The position numbers and the translations under genes were made by a program. Positions 46,755 through 57,183 of a DNA stretch of 64,000 nt are shown here, in pieces; the stretch's first letter is position 1; the number at the start of each line of letters is the position of its first letter. The notes beneath the pieces were generated by a model. That model worked only from the letters and a program-made list of their open reading frames with translations, was not told where the DNA came from and made no database searches. Source of the stretch: Ambrosia x helenae (Eukaryota > Streptophyta > Magnoliopsida > Asterales > Asteraceae); the NCBI GenBank assembly GCA_030844895.1, contig CM061231.1, positions 1,302,001 to 1,366,000 of the forward strand, read 5' to 3'.

Positions 46755-47391
46755 ATACTTTCTGCCATTAGGAAAAATAGATAAGGCTATGGGGTGTGGT
46801 CACCCTTCCCCCTTCCTTCCCCCTTGTCCACATCAGCGCCACGTCATTTCCCCCTTCCCCTCCCCCTTCTTGGGGAAATGGTTCCCCCTTCCCCCTTCCT
46901 TTTTTTATTATTTTATTTAACCATTTTAATTCCTTTTTTTATTATTTTATTTTATAAGCCCAACAACTCCTCTTGCCAACCCCCATATCCCAAATCCAAA
47001 ACAGTGTTTCCTTTCTGGAACCGATCGTAACACTCCATCTTCCATCCAAACCAAACCCAATCAACCTTCAAACCCTTCACATCTCAAACATGGAACCGAT
47101 CGTATCAGTCGCCGTAGTCACCTCTCTCATCCTCGGAGCTCTCATCGTTTTCATCGCCTTCAACACCTACTTCCGTAACCGCCGGAGCTCCACCACCACC
47201 TGCCGCCAGAGCTCCACCACCATCTTCTCCGGCCCCTCTCTCTCTCTCTCTCTCTCTCTTACCTCTCTCTCTCTAAAACCCTTCTATCTCTCTCTCTCTC
47301 TTCCAACGTTCTTCAACGTTCAAAAAAGATGCATTGGGAAGTGGGACGGCACCATCGGTGGGATCTTATACTTTCTGCCATTAGGAAAAAA
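46755..47391 (+). mobile_element. Nested insertion flanked by 23-base direct repeats, carrying a gene fragment
   Basis: 'atactttctgccattagg' plus A-rich bases occurs at 46755-46777 and 47369-47391, bracketing GC-richer DNA that starts 'tagataaggctatggggtg' and ends 'catcggtgggatctt'. The repeats look like a long target-site duplication. The interior (46973-47330) has a coding character unlike its surroundings. Class undetermined. Confidence 0.5.
47090..47218 (+). pseudogene. Captured first-exon fragment encoding a membrane-anchored N-terminus
   Basis: After a pyrimidine/A-rich leader typical of a plant 5' untranslated region, an ATG at 47090 opens 'MEPIVSVAVVTSLILGALIV' followed by 'FIAFNTYFRNRRS'. 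This is one hydrophobic helix with basic residues behind, with GC-rich codon use. It then runs into Ser/Thr-rich sequence and a CT repeat (47235-47300). It resembles the start of a plant transducin beta-like (WD40) membrane protein, but that is from memory and weak. It most likely represents host sequence picked up by the transposon. Confidence 0.45.
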
Positions 47392-47996
47392 ATAATATTA
47401 AAATGCTTTCTGACAATCAAGGGTTAGCCCATTGAAAAAACATAAAAAGAATTATTTGATTTATTTTTTTTCTTAGTTTTTTTTTAACTAGTTTAAAAAA
47501 GTTAGGTTTTTATTTCGATTAGATTTTTTTGTTTTAATTTTAACTTTATTAGTTTATGATTTTTATATAATTTTATGACCATTAAAACATAACTAGCATA
47601 ATCTAGTAAAAAAAAATTAAAAACGTTATGAAAGCCGGTAGTAAGTTTTTGGTTCCGACATTACTTGAAGGGATCTTATGCAATTACTTGAATTCAATTA
47701 TTATAATTTACTTTCTAAAACTCAAGGATTTGAATGGTCTATGGTCTAAACCCCGTTCAAGAACATAATCGAATCACAAAATTTTCAATGTTACTAACGA
47801 AGATGTAATTTAGCGTTGCGTTTTTCAAAAGATTAAAAAACATAGAGAAAATTTGTAATCGAGATTCTTTTATGTTACATTTAAGTATTTAATGAGCTAT
47901 GCTATTTTTTCATCATTTTTTTTGCCTAACATATTTTAACCGATTCTTATTGTGCCCACCCTACAAAAAAATTCTGCATCCGCCACTGTGTACCCG

Positions 47997-48810
47997 TGTG
48001 ATACACGGGTTGAACAATTTAGTTTATATATATAAATTTATAAGTATAATTAAAAAAAATTAGATTACATATTATACTGAAAATAAAAAAAGTGTATTTA
48101 TGACCGAAAAAATATAAAATATTCATCAGCCTAATAATAATTTCTTGTAAAAAACATTCATAATCACACAAAACTATATTCAAACTTTTCAAAATATATC
48201 TTCCATACCGTGGTTGTTAACTTGTATAATGCAGGTACAACAAAACAAAAATATCAAAAAGAAATAAGAATAAATCTACTTAGGATAAGATATAAAAAAA
48301 AATGAAATTAATTTAAAAGTAACCCCCCATCCGTTAAACCATCTTAATTGAGTATCGTTCATTTTGGAATTTGACATCAAATTTCTTCCAAAACCAAAGT
48401 ATTTCTAACCTTGAGTGTATAATCATTTTTTTCTAACATCAGGTCGTTAAACATAATAACACTTATTAGTTCAATTTGACTGTAATTATATATAAAAAAA
48501 GATTACTGGAGTTATTAATTGATTTACAAAAACATAAGATAAATAGATCATTGTATTAATAATTGTAGTTGTAATAGAATTCATTAAAAACGGATTTATG
48601 TATATTATTAACAAAATCATTTAATCGGGTTTTAATTAGATCTGTTACAACTATGATTATTAATTATTAATATAATTACTAAAATTGGTAAAACTATATT
48701 ATGTTTCAAAAATAAATTATATATAATTATATTTAAATTTATTGTATTAAAAATTAAAATGGGAGAATTCTTGAGGGAGTGTCACGTGTCCCTCATGTGT
48801 ATTTTTTTTA
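47997..48810 (-). mobile_element. AT-rich Helitron-like element, copy 1
   Basis: Starts on the left with the inverted hairpin 'acccgtgtgatacacgggt' and ends on the right near 'ggagaattcttgagggagtg'. 49288-50105 is a second copy (e.g. 'ttagattacatattatactg', 'gatctgttacaactatgatt', 'aaaatgggagaattc'). A hairpin near one end and a TCT-type other end fit a Helitron, though the CTAG end is altered by or lost beside the hAT insertion. Confidence 0.55.
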
Positions 48811-48811
48811 A

Positions 48812-49262
48812 GGTAAATTTCATTCAAAAAACACCACAAGGAGTCCTCAAAGCAAGGACCCAAGGGCACAAAAACGACATTACATCACGGAAATAGGAAA
48901 ATTACACCAAACATTCCAATCGATGTATTTAAATCTAGATCTATTTCGAATCCAAAAAAAACGAAGCCGTATTTATGTTCTCTGTGACTTCAATCGCTCT
49001 CCGTCTTTTAGCTTATTTCTTTCATTCCATAGCGTCCACATGGTGGTAATAATAATCCCCCTCAAGATGTATCTACCTTGCTTCGTAGTAAGCTGTAAAT
49101 CCACCATCTTTATTAGATCCGACACTTCAAAAGCGAAAATAGGAGGCAACCGACACCAATCTTGAATTCTAGACCATATTTCAGCCGTAAAAAAAATAAC
49201 CCGTAAATAAATGAAGCGTCGTTTCTTGGTGCGAATTACACAGATCACACGTAGCGTTCGGT
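48812..49262 (-). mobile_element. 5'-truncated LINE (L1-type), 3' end
   Basis: On the - strand it encodes the zinc-binding C-terminus following a plant LINE reverse transcriptase ('CDLC' start, 'AEIWSRIQDWCRLPPIFAFE', 'TMWTLWNERN'), with a frame break inside. It ends with 'gaatgaaatttacctt' and a run of A at 48812-48820, the usual plant LINE tail. The 5' part is missing. It separates the two copies of the AT-rich Helitron-like repeat. Confidence 0.8.
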
Positions 49263-49287
49263 ATAGTAGATAAATAGATAGATAAGT

Positions 49288-50107
49288 ATAAATAAGAAAA
49301 ATTAGATTACATATTATACTGAAAATAAAAAAGTGTATATACGACCGAAAAAATATAAAATATTCATCATCCTCTTAATAATTTCTTGTAAAAAAACATT
49401 TGTATTCACTAATTGTATTAATAATTGTAGTTGTAACAGAATTCATTAGAAACGGATTTATGTATGTTATTAACAAAAATCATTTAATCAGGTTTTAATG
49501 AAATCTGTTACAACTATGATTATTAATTATTAATATAATTACTAATATTCAATATGGTATAACTATATTGTGTTTTCGAAAATAATAATCATAATCAAAA
49601 TCATCATACTCAGTTAATCTCACCAATAGCAAAGCTAAGGTAGGGTCTGAGGAGGGTAAGATGTAGACAGCCTTACCTCTACCCTGTGGGAATAGAGAGG
49701 CTGCTTCCAATGAGACCCTCGGCTCAATAGTGGTTTTGTATCAAGCCTTGGACATAAGGCACATAACACTTAGCAATCGGGACAGCCCGATTGGTGCATG
49801 TAACCCCTTGTCTTTTGGCTATCAACGCTACCACATGATGCATGATTAACCATCCATCGTTTTTAACGTTTTTTTCACGAAATTAGTAAAATAACGTTAA
49901 AATTAGTGCAACTTTACTTTTGCCCCCAGGGCCACACATATATACATTATATGTGTAGAGCCGTAAGCAGGGCTTTCGAAAATCAATTTATATTTATATT
50001 TATATTTAAATTTATTATTGTATATTAATTAAAAAATAAAATGGGAGAATTCATGAGAGAGTGCCATGTGTCCCTAATGTGTTTTCTTTTATTAAGATAG
50101 ATAGAAT
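49288..50107 (-). mobile_element. AT-rich Helitron-like element, copy 2, interrupted by a SINE
   Basis: Similar over its length to 48041-48810. It lacks the terminal hairpin on the left. Its right end reads, on the - strand, 'tctatcttaataaaag' and 'aacacattagggacacatgg', resembling Helitron 5' ends elsewhere in this window. The SINE at 49584-49973 interrupts it. Confidence 0.5.
49584..49973 (-). mobile_element. Au-like SINE inside Helitron-like copy 2
   Basis: On the - strand, 'ggtctcattggaagcagcct', 'ggtagaggtaaggctgtcta' and 'accctcctcagaccctacc' match the body of plant SINEs of the Au type as I remember them. It ends with 'actgagtatgatgat' repeats. The flanks 'tttcgaaaat' at 49574-49583 and 49974-49983 are a perfect 10-base duplication. 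Copy 1 of the host repeat has the uninterrupted site near 48705-48718. A and B boxes are not obvious. Confidence 0.72.
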
Positions 50108-50248
50108 AGATATATGAAGACCTCTCAACTTATGTATCTAATCAAGTTCGTGACATTACATTATCATTACTCTTAAACCATCAATAATTGAGATGCCACC
50201 GCACATTTTCTACCAAAGTGTTTGAATTTTAACACTTTATATTATAAA

Positions 50249-51917
50249 CTAGCTGATTACCCTGGGAGGGTCTAGGGGTTGAAAAATCTACTTTTACGTC
50301 ATAATCTATTGCAAATGGCTCAAGTTAACTAACCACAAAATCTCTCAATCATTGCATGTTCATAGTATTCTAATCAGTAATAACTCATATTCCCTAATCT
50401 AAAACCTAATCAGTAATCATGTAAAGTATCACTTATGTAAGCTGCAACTATTCAAAAACTCATCACATCTCTTTAATTTCTCACATTCTAATGGCTCTTA
50501 TAATTTCTAACCTAATCAACTAAACAAACACTTAAGTTGGAAGTTGTAACCATTGCATTTCATTATGCCACGTGGCATAATCAAGAGATGGTTGTGGCCA
50601 CCATTGAACGCCACGACAACAACTATCAATTCTTCCTGGGAGCGTCCCGGGGTTGAAAAATATAACCATTCTAATAATACTAATACTAATAGTAATAATT
50701 AATACTCTTGTAATTAACTAAATAAAAAAATAACCTTGCTATAAGGTGACACCATGTGTTGCAGTATTGCGCGATTTTTTCTCCTAGCTTCTCTTGATGA
50801 AGTATCCTAGTAAAATTCCAATGATAACATGGCGATTGGGCTGATTTTCAACATCGTAGTTAAGAACCTAGTTTAAAAGAAAAAAAAACATGATTAATGA
50901 ATAACATGAACACTTTGTGTGTTTTTTTCCTGTATGAACGAAACCCCACAAAAATAGTCGATTTTTTCTTCGTTCTTTATATAGCACTACGGTACTCGTT
51001 GGAAAGATAATAAAACGCTCGTTAATTTGGTGTAATTTTTTTCTTTAAAAAATCTCGTATATAAAAGATATAAACGTTTAAAAATTATGGGAGGAAACAT
51101 GAGAGAGAAAATTTTAAATTTATTTTTAATTTTTTTTTTCCTAAAATAACTCAATTTAATTAAAAGGGGAACTAATTCAAAAACATTAAAATATTTCAAT
51201 TATAATGCCACATGGCAGTTTCATGGAGAGGTTGAAAGCACCATTGCACGTCACGTCAGCAATGTTCAATTCTTTTATATATATTAACTAGCTGATTACC
51301 CCGGGAGGGTCCTGGGGTTGAAAAATCGAATTTTACGTGATAACCTATTGCAAATGGCTCAAGTTAACTAACCACAAAATCTCTCAATCATTGCATGTTC
51401 ATAGTATTCTAATCAGTAATAACTCATATTCCCTAATCTAAACCTAATCAGTAATCATCTAAAGAATCACTTATGTAAGCTGCAACTATTTAAAAACTCA
51501 TCTCATCTCTCTAATTTCTCACATTCTAATGGCTCTTATAATTCTCCGTTTTTATATAGGACTATGGTACTCGTTGGAAAGATAATAAAACGCTCGTTAA
51601 TTTGGTGTAATTTTTTTTCTCTAAAAAATCCAGTATATAAAAGATATAAACGTTTAAAAATTATGGGAGAAAACATGAGAGAGAAAATTTTAAATTTATT
51701 TTTAAATTCTTTTTTTTTTCCTAAAATAACTCAATTTAATTTAGGGTTTTATGTTTATCTTTTTTTTTTTAATTAAAAAAGGAAATAGTTCAAAAACACT
51801 AAAATCTTTTAATTATGATGCCACGTGACACTCTCAAAAGGAGGTTGAGGCTTCTATTACACGCCACGTCAGCATATACGTTTTTTTTTTATATATATAT
51901 ATATATATATAGATAGA
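50249..51917 (-). mobile_element. Cluster of three joined non-autonomous Helitrons
   Basis: On the - strand, from right to left: element B 51917-51288 (starts TCTATCTATATA, ends hairpin plus 'taatcag' plus CTAG, with A before and T after); element D about 51284-50632 (starts inside 'ttaatatatataaaagaatt', ends at its hairpin 'ccccgggacgctcccagg' without CTAG); element E about 50626-50249 (starts 'aagaattgatag', ends 'aatcagctag' before T). B shares its last 250 bases with E and its first half with D, so it is a chimera of the two types. D and E are fused at 50626-50632. No Rep/helicase is encoded. Confidence 0.75.
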
Positions 51918-52353
51918 TTAATAGATAATAGATTAATAGATTGGTCATTCATTAGAAAAACCTATATGCAAACATATATACGAAAGGGTACATTTGTGAT
52001 TGAAAGCATTTTATTTAAATGGTATAATTAAAAAATATATTGTAAAAAAAACATCAATTTTTGTATTCCCTACAAAGGAGGTCATGATCTGTCGAAGCAC
52101 ATGATAGTCCCTAGTACTTTTGTGCCTCATTTTCATTTGTTTTGTTTCCATGTGAGGTAAGGTCATAATCATGCTTTAAAGTTTACGCTCTGTGCATTCA
52201 TATGATTTGTAGTTTATTTATAAAAGTTGTACATTATTTTGGATTCATTAATTGTAGCTTGTCTTCAAGTTACAAAGAAATCAATAATTATTTTATCTTA
52301 TTTTGGAAAAATATTGGCCATCATGTGCCGTGGTGGTTATCCTATTATGTAAA

Positions 52354-52400
52354 CTAGTAGGAATGCTCACGCATTGTGACGGGTGCATCTGTTTTGCCTC
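52354..52400 (-). mobile_element. Helitron-like 3' end (inverted)
   Basis: On the - strand, a 'cccgtcacaatgcgtgag' imperfect hairpin is followed by 'cattccta' and CTAG before T (CTAG at 52354-52357). The body and 5' end to the right are not delimited. It resembles the end at 54919. Confidence 0.45.
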
Positions 52401-53803
52401 TCGTGCATCGTGTTTGTTGGTTATTCGTTATGATGAAGTTGAAAACAACGATGTATAAAATATATGTTATTAAAAACTGAAATTCATAAGTATATCTTCT
52501 GAATATTTTAAATGGGTACATCACAATAGGCTGTACTATTCCTTGCAACACCGTTAGATTGGCCCATGTCCTTCGTAGAGCGGTGCTTAACGTAGTGAAG
52601 TGACGTTGTATCTTTTAATGACCATAAGATTGTAGTGGAAGTGATGTAATTACTAAAATGCAGTTTGTATTGTGCAACATATTTCTATTATTTTAGGGCA
52701 CCCGCAAGATGCAGCAGAGTCAATGATTTGCATAGATACTCTCGTTTTATGTTAGTTTGACAAGTGGTGTAACAAATATATTGGACTAAACAAATTAGTA
52801 ATAAATCTAGTTAAAACTACCAAATCGACTGATAAGAGCTTGACTTCTTTTGGATATGTAAACAATTTGTGACTTCGTGAGATCAAAAACTTAAATTCTA
52901 TTCCTAGAAGCTTATAGTAGCAAAGAAAACAAAAAACCATCAAGGAAGATGATGACATTGCTCATGAAGTATCTCTACCATATTTGCTTGTTTAAACGTC
53001 AAGCCTACATATATCGCCCACTTTAATGAGTTGAAACATGTCATGGGTTGGGTGTGTTGGCAAACTTCAAGCCTACATATTTATTTGTGTGCAAAAGTAT
53101 CACATCATACCATCCTGCAACCACATAAATTTAAAAAGAAGATATAAAAACATAATATTTGATGTAATTTATTTACTATAAACATTGAAAGATATGTAAG
53201 TTACGTATGTGAAGAGTCATCACATTGATACAAACATAATAAAGACATGAAGGTTATGAATGTAAAGAGTCACACATTATTGTTAATTTCCTCATCAATT
53301 TTATAATTATGTTTAAATTAATTTCTTAACAATTTAATATTTAGGTAGAAAGACAATTTTACCCTCTAAATGACTTCAATAAGCATTGTACTATAAGCAA
53401 TAAAGGTTGTATTTACTTAAATTTTTCGGGTATCCTTCACTGATGCTTTATAATATAGTATAGAAGATAAATTCAGGTTGATTCATTAGCGTGAACGTGA
53501 ATTTATGGCTTTTCGATTTCTTATTTCTTAATACAAATAACATAAGTAATTAACACATAGTTGAGTTTTTGTTTTCTCTTAATGTTAGTGTTTAATTTAT
53601 TTTATTAATTAGAATTAGAACTTAAACAATATACAATTGCTGAAAGCAAAATAATATTGTGAACCACACTTCATACAACGCTTAACAAGAACATTAAATA
53701 GATCAAAAAATACCTTAAAAGTCTTAGAACCAATATAGTTTACCTATAAAGTTATATTTGAACATGCATATATAGATTTATAAAGTTAACTATTTCATGG
53801 CAT
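52401..53803. other. Gene-free AT-rich stretch
   Basis: No gene or repeat boundary is recognised. It may be the body of the Helitron ending at 52354. Confidence 0.35.
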
Positions 53804-54504
53804 TTAAGGAGACCATGTTGATTGAAATTGAGGAAAGTCTCCATACCCTTCTCCAACCATCATCTCCATCATCTGTCCTTCATGACCATTTGTTCCCTGC
53901 AACATCAGTTTTCATCCCATGCAGTATGTGGAAGTAATATTTATAATATATTAGAAACGTACTAGCAAATTTAGTTAACAATATATATGATTCACGATAC
54001 ACAACTTCTTAACAATAATAGTTAGGAAAGCCATCTGTCACCTTCATAGGGGTCATATCATCCAATTCAGTAGAGTTGAGGTCAATATGTCATAGAACAT
54101 GCTGGCTTCTGAAAGCTTCATGGAGAGAAACTAAAAATGCACAAAGAAGAGAAAAAACTATACTAATTAATTTTGAAAAATATTTTCTCATCAATAATTC
54201 TAAATATTGTTTTAATTGTTAGTTGCACAATTAAATTACCTGAATTTGATTCTGTAATGATCCAACGTAGTTGATTATTACATCCAACGTCACTGGCATT
54301 CCCATTATCTATAGCAAATAACTAAATTTAAATGGAGCAAAACAACGATATATTATGAAGATAAATTTTTGTAATTGTCAAAAAACATATGAACAAGTAG
54401 AAAAAATGTATATATGTATATAAAGATTAACTTATATCTTTATACCTTGTAGCATCCGAAAACCATATATTGCAACTTCTCATTGATTTTTTTTCTCTTC
54501 TCAT
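53804..54504 (-). pseudogene. bHLH transcription factor remnant (BEE/HBI-like)
   Basis: Four exon-like segments on the - strand with good splice sites: 54504-54446 ('EKRKKINEKLQYMVFGCYK', from the basic/helix 1 part), 54308-54240 ('TLDVIINYVGSLQNQIQ', helix 2), 54130-54042 ('FLSMKLSEASMFYD', then a frameshift, then 'LNSTELDDMTPMK') and 53896-53804 ('TNGHEGQMMEMMVGEG' to 'FQSTWSP' and TAA). These follow the order of plant bHLH factors of the BEE/HBI/CIB group. The five-base insertion after 'FYD', several changes in conserved helix positions and the missing N-terminus and basic region indicate a pseudogene. It may have been carried by one of the Helitrons around it. Confidence 0.75.
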
Positions 54505-54918
54505 CTAATGAAGACATATATTTTATGGACAAAACAATATTTCAAAGCATCAAATTAGCTCTCAGATTTTGTTTGAGGTTATGAAAAGACTATTAGCATT
54601 TAAGAAATTGATTATAGTGAAGTATATATAATAATATAGATGAGGGGTTGAAAGGTCTTACATTTAAGATGCATCATAGGTTAGGTTGTATTTTGTGTTT
54701 TAAAAGTTGGACATAAGGGCATAATTAGGATAAGATTTTAGGATGTGAGGTATTGGATTGTGTTAAATTTTATTAATCTACCCTCCTAAGTGTCTTAATT
54801 GTCACCACTATGCTAATAATACCCTTAACTTTTTTGCTTAAATATGTTGTACATGTTGCTTATTAAGTTGTACATAAATGCAAATTACCATGTTGTACAT
54901 CACTCCTCTTTAATAAGA

Positions 54919-55330
54919 CTAGCAGGAACCCGCGCGTTGCGGCGGGGCTGCATCCGTAAACTTTTATTACATATATAATAATTTTAAACTAAAAGTCATC
55001 ATGTATTCTTGTGTGACAATTATTTTGGTGGAAGTCCTTTGATACTGAAAGCACAAATGAAAAATAAAAATTGATGCGGGAGAATACTGAAAACATGAAC
55101 CAGAAGCCAAGATTTTAGTCTCTGAAAAAGTCACTAAATACTCTAAGTGAAGCCATAAAAAAAAATAAAGAATGGCGTGTGGGATGGGTTTACCATCCCG
55201 TAGTACTAACCAGTCGATTTTGTGGTATATTCCCGAATATGCTCCGAACGTATATATGTCATTTCTCATGTTGGCGATTGTTTCGTCTAATGAGACACCC
55301 ATACCCTCATTATGAAGAATTCTAATTAAT
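54919..55330 (-). mobile_element. Helitron-like 3' end with possible gene fragment
   Basis: On the - strand, the hairpin 'cccgccgcaacgcgcggg' plus 'ttcctg' is followed by CTAG (54919-54922) and T. To its right an open frame (55302-54967) begins 'MGVSLDETIANMRNDIYTFG' and continues 'YSGIYHKIDWLVLRDGK', which has coding character, and then degenerates. I do not recognise the protein. The 5' end of the element may be near 55330 but is not proven. Confidence 0.4.
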
Positions 55331-55608
55331 ATAATATTCTATTCATTTAATCTAAATAAAAAAACGTAAATCACTTTACATACATATTAAAAGGAATTAT
55401 CTATCAAGTTACACTACTTACAAAAATGTCAAACTATGTCCAAGTATAAACACCAATCAGTAGTATGTATGAAAATGTCAAGTTATATATATATATATAT
55501 ATATATCAATAAATAAATATCACATAATGCGAAAAAATAACTATTTCTATATAATTAGAATAGTGAATATGACAAAATGAATATAAAAGTGCGTGTAAAA
55601 CTAAATAC

Positions 55609-55700
55609 TCCCTCCGTCCCTATTTAAATGTCCATCTTTCTATTTTTGGTTGTCCCAAATTAAATGTTCAGTTTTGCTCATAAAAGACAAAACACAATCA
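55609..55700 (+). mobile_element. Truncated Stowaway-type MITE end
   Basis: 'ctccctccgtccctattta' directly after TA is the classic terminal sequence of plant Stowaway (Tc1/mariner) MITEs. The opposite end is absent; the sequence runs into the SINE fragment at 55757. Confidence 0.75.
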
Positions 55701-55756
55701 CCACTTTTGAGGATATTATTGTCATTTTACCACATACAAACAAAAGATTTCTTAAA

Positions 55757-55893
55757 ACGTCGTAACCAAGTCTGATACACCAGCGTGGACCCGGTTAAGA
55801 CAACGTAGTCAGGGACAAACTTTGAATAGAGCTGCCAATTAAGCAGTTTGACATTAGGTCACTCATATGAAAGTCGTCGTTCAAAATAAAAAA
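55757..55893 (+). mobile_element. 5'-truncated copy of the 39525 SINE
   Basis: 'aacgtcgtaaccaagtctg', 'atacaccagcg', 'ggtcactcatatgaaagtc' and 'cgttcaaaataaaaaa' match the 3' half of the SINE at 39525-39865, in opposite orientation in this window. The part with the B box is missing. Confidence 0.78.
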
Positions 55894-56226
55894 GTATATT
55901 GTACTCAAACTTTTGTTTTTCTATCTTTATCTTTTTTATTTTAACCCAATACTTATACATATTTTACAATTTAACTTCAACCCTTTTGCACTTACAGCTT
56001 TAGTTCCTATACTTAAAATTTTTCGCTTTATGTTTAGATATAAATTTTACGAGTTAATATGGCACAACGTTTAGATCGGTGTTTATTTCTTTTATCACGC
56101 GAGCTTTCTCGGTGTTGATGCTATCTAGCACGGTTTTACGTCCCTACCACAATGCGAGGAGCTTAATACTAGTTTAGGAAAATAACACAATATATGAAAT
56201 AAAATAAAATATAAAAAACTAGAAAA

Positions 56227-56450
56227 TCTTCAATGTCCTTTATTTTACCGGGAAACCGCCCGGTTAACCCCCCCCCCCCCCCCCCCCGAATTTTCGCGCA
56301 TAAGTTCCGATTATATAGTATTCGTATAGAAAATTTTGGAAATATAGGGTTTCGACCCCCCGAAACTGATTTTCGACCCCCCAAAACTAGTGTCTTCCGA
56401 ACCTCCGGTGACTTCCGACCCCCCCACATTCGTGTCAAGCTTCGCCACTG
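56227..56450. repeat. Poly-C tract and CAGTGGCG-type transposon end
   Basis: About 21 consecutive C at 56267-56287 are followed by 'gaccccccgaaac'-type repeats. 'ttcgccactg' at 56441-56450 is the inverse of the CAGTGGCGA end of hAT-like elements, as at 10194 and 46395. No partner end was found. The poly-C length may be unreliable in assembly. Confidence 0.5.
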
Positions 56451-57183
56451 CTTAAATCATACAATCAAGTGCAGTTTGGGTGGTGAATGAATTGACGAAG
56501 CAGTAGCTTCAAACTATCAAGTGCATGGTTGAAAAGGAGTAGACACGAAGCCATGTGGTGTTGATCATTCACGACTTAGTGACTTAGAAGTAGTTGATAT
56601 ATCTGGATTATGCGAATTTAGTGGTGAACCAAGAAAAGAGTTTCCATAGTTCGCTAGGAAAAGGAAAGCTCAAAGAAGGTGCATGTACAAAACGCTAGCA
56701 AAACATGGTGTATCACACAAAAAAAACGTAACTTTTTATCAAATATCGTTGAAATAACTTAAACCCAATGCATTAGAATGTATACTATGTATTCATGTTT
56801 CCTAGTTACAACAATTTTGTATACTATGTTTCATGTTTCCCTATTACAACTTTGATAGAAAAAAGCATATCTACCAATATTGTGCATTGTACCTAATCCA
56901 CAATACCTTAATCATAATATATCTTAACACGTCAAAAAGTGAACTCTTATAATTTGTCTCGTGTATATATATTTTTTTTTATCATTTTGTTCACCACACC
57001 TTAATAAAAGTTTGTAGTTGTTGATAGAGTTTTGACTTTTAGGATCAAAGGTGTAGGGGTTTACCCTACATTCCTTTGGACCAATGAATTCCTTTGCAAA
57101 GAGATTTCGATCATCATTTCCGTAGGCTAAGGTCCATAGAGTTTCGGTGACCACCACGGGCACCACACTATCTTAGTATAAGG
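56451..57183. other. Gene-free stretch
   Basis: No gene is recognised. The - strand frame at 57166-56924 has some coding character ('ETLWTLAYGNDDRNLFAKEF') but no relative I can name. Confidence 0.3.

Larger units (their letters stand above)
46395..47988. mobile_element. hAT-type non-autonomous transposon, 1594 bases, with nested insertion
   Basis: Left end 'cagtggcggattca', right end 'tgcatccgccactg'. The eight-base duplication 'tgtacccg' is perfect (46387-46394 and 47989-47996). No transposase is encoded. It carries a further insertion (46778-47368). The target was the hairpin at one end of a Helitron-like repeat: joining the flanks gives 'gtacccgtgtgatacacggg'. Confidence 0.9.
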
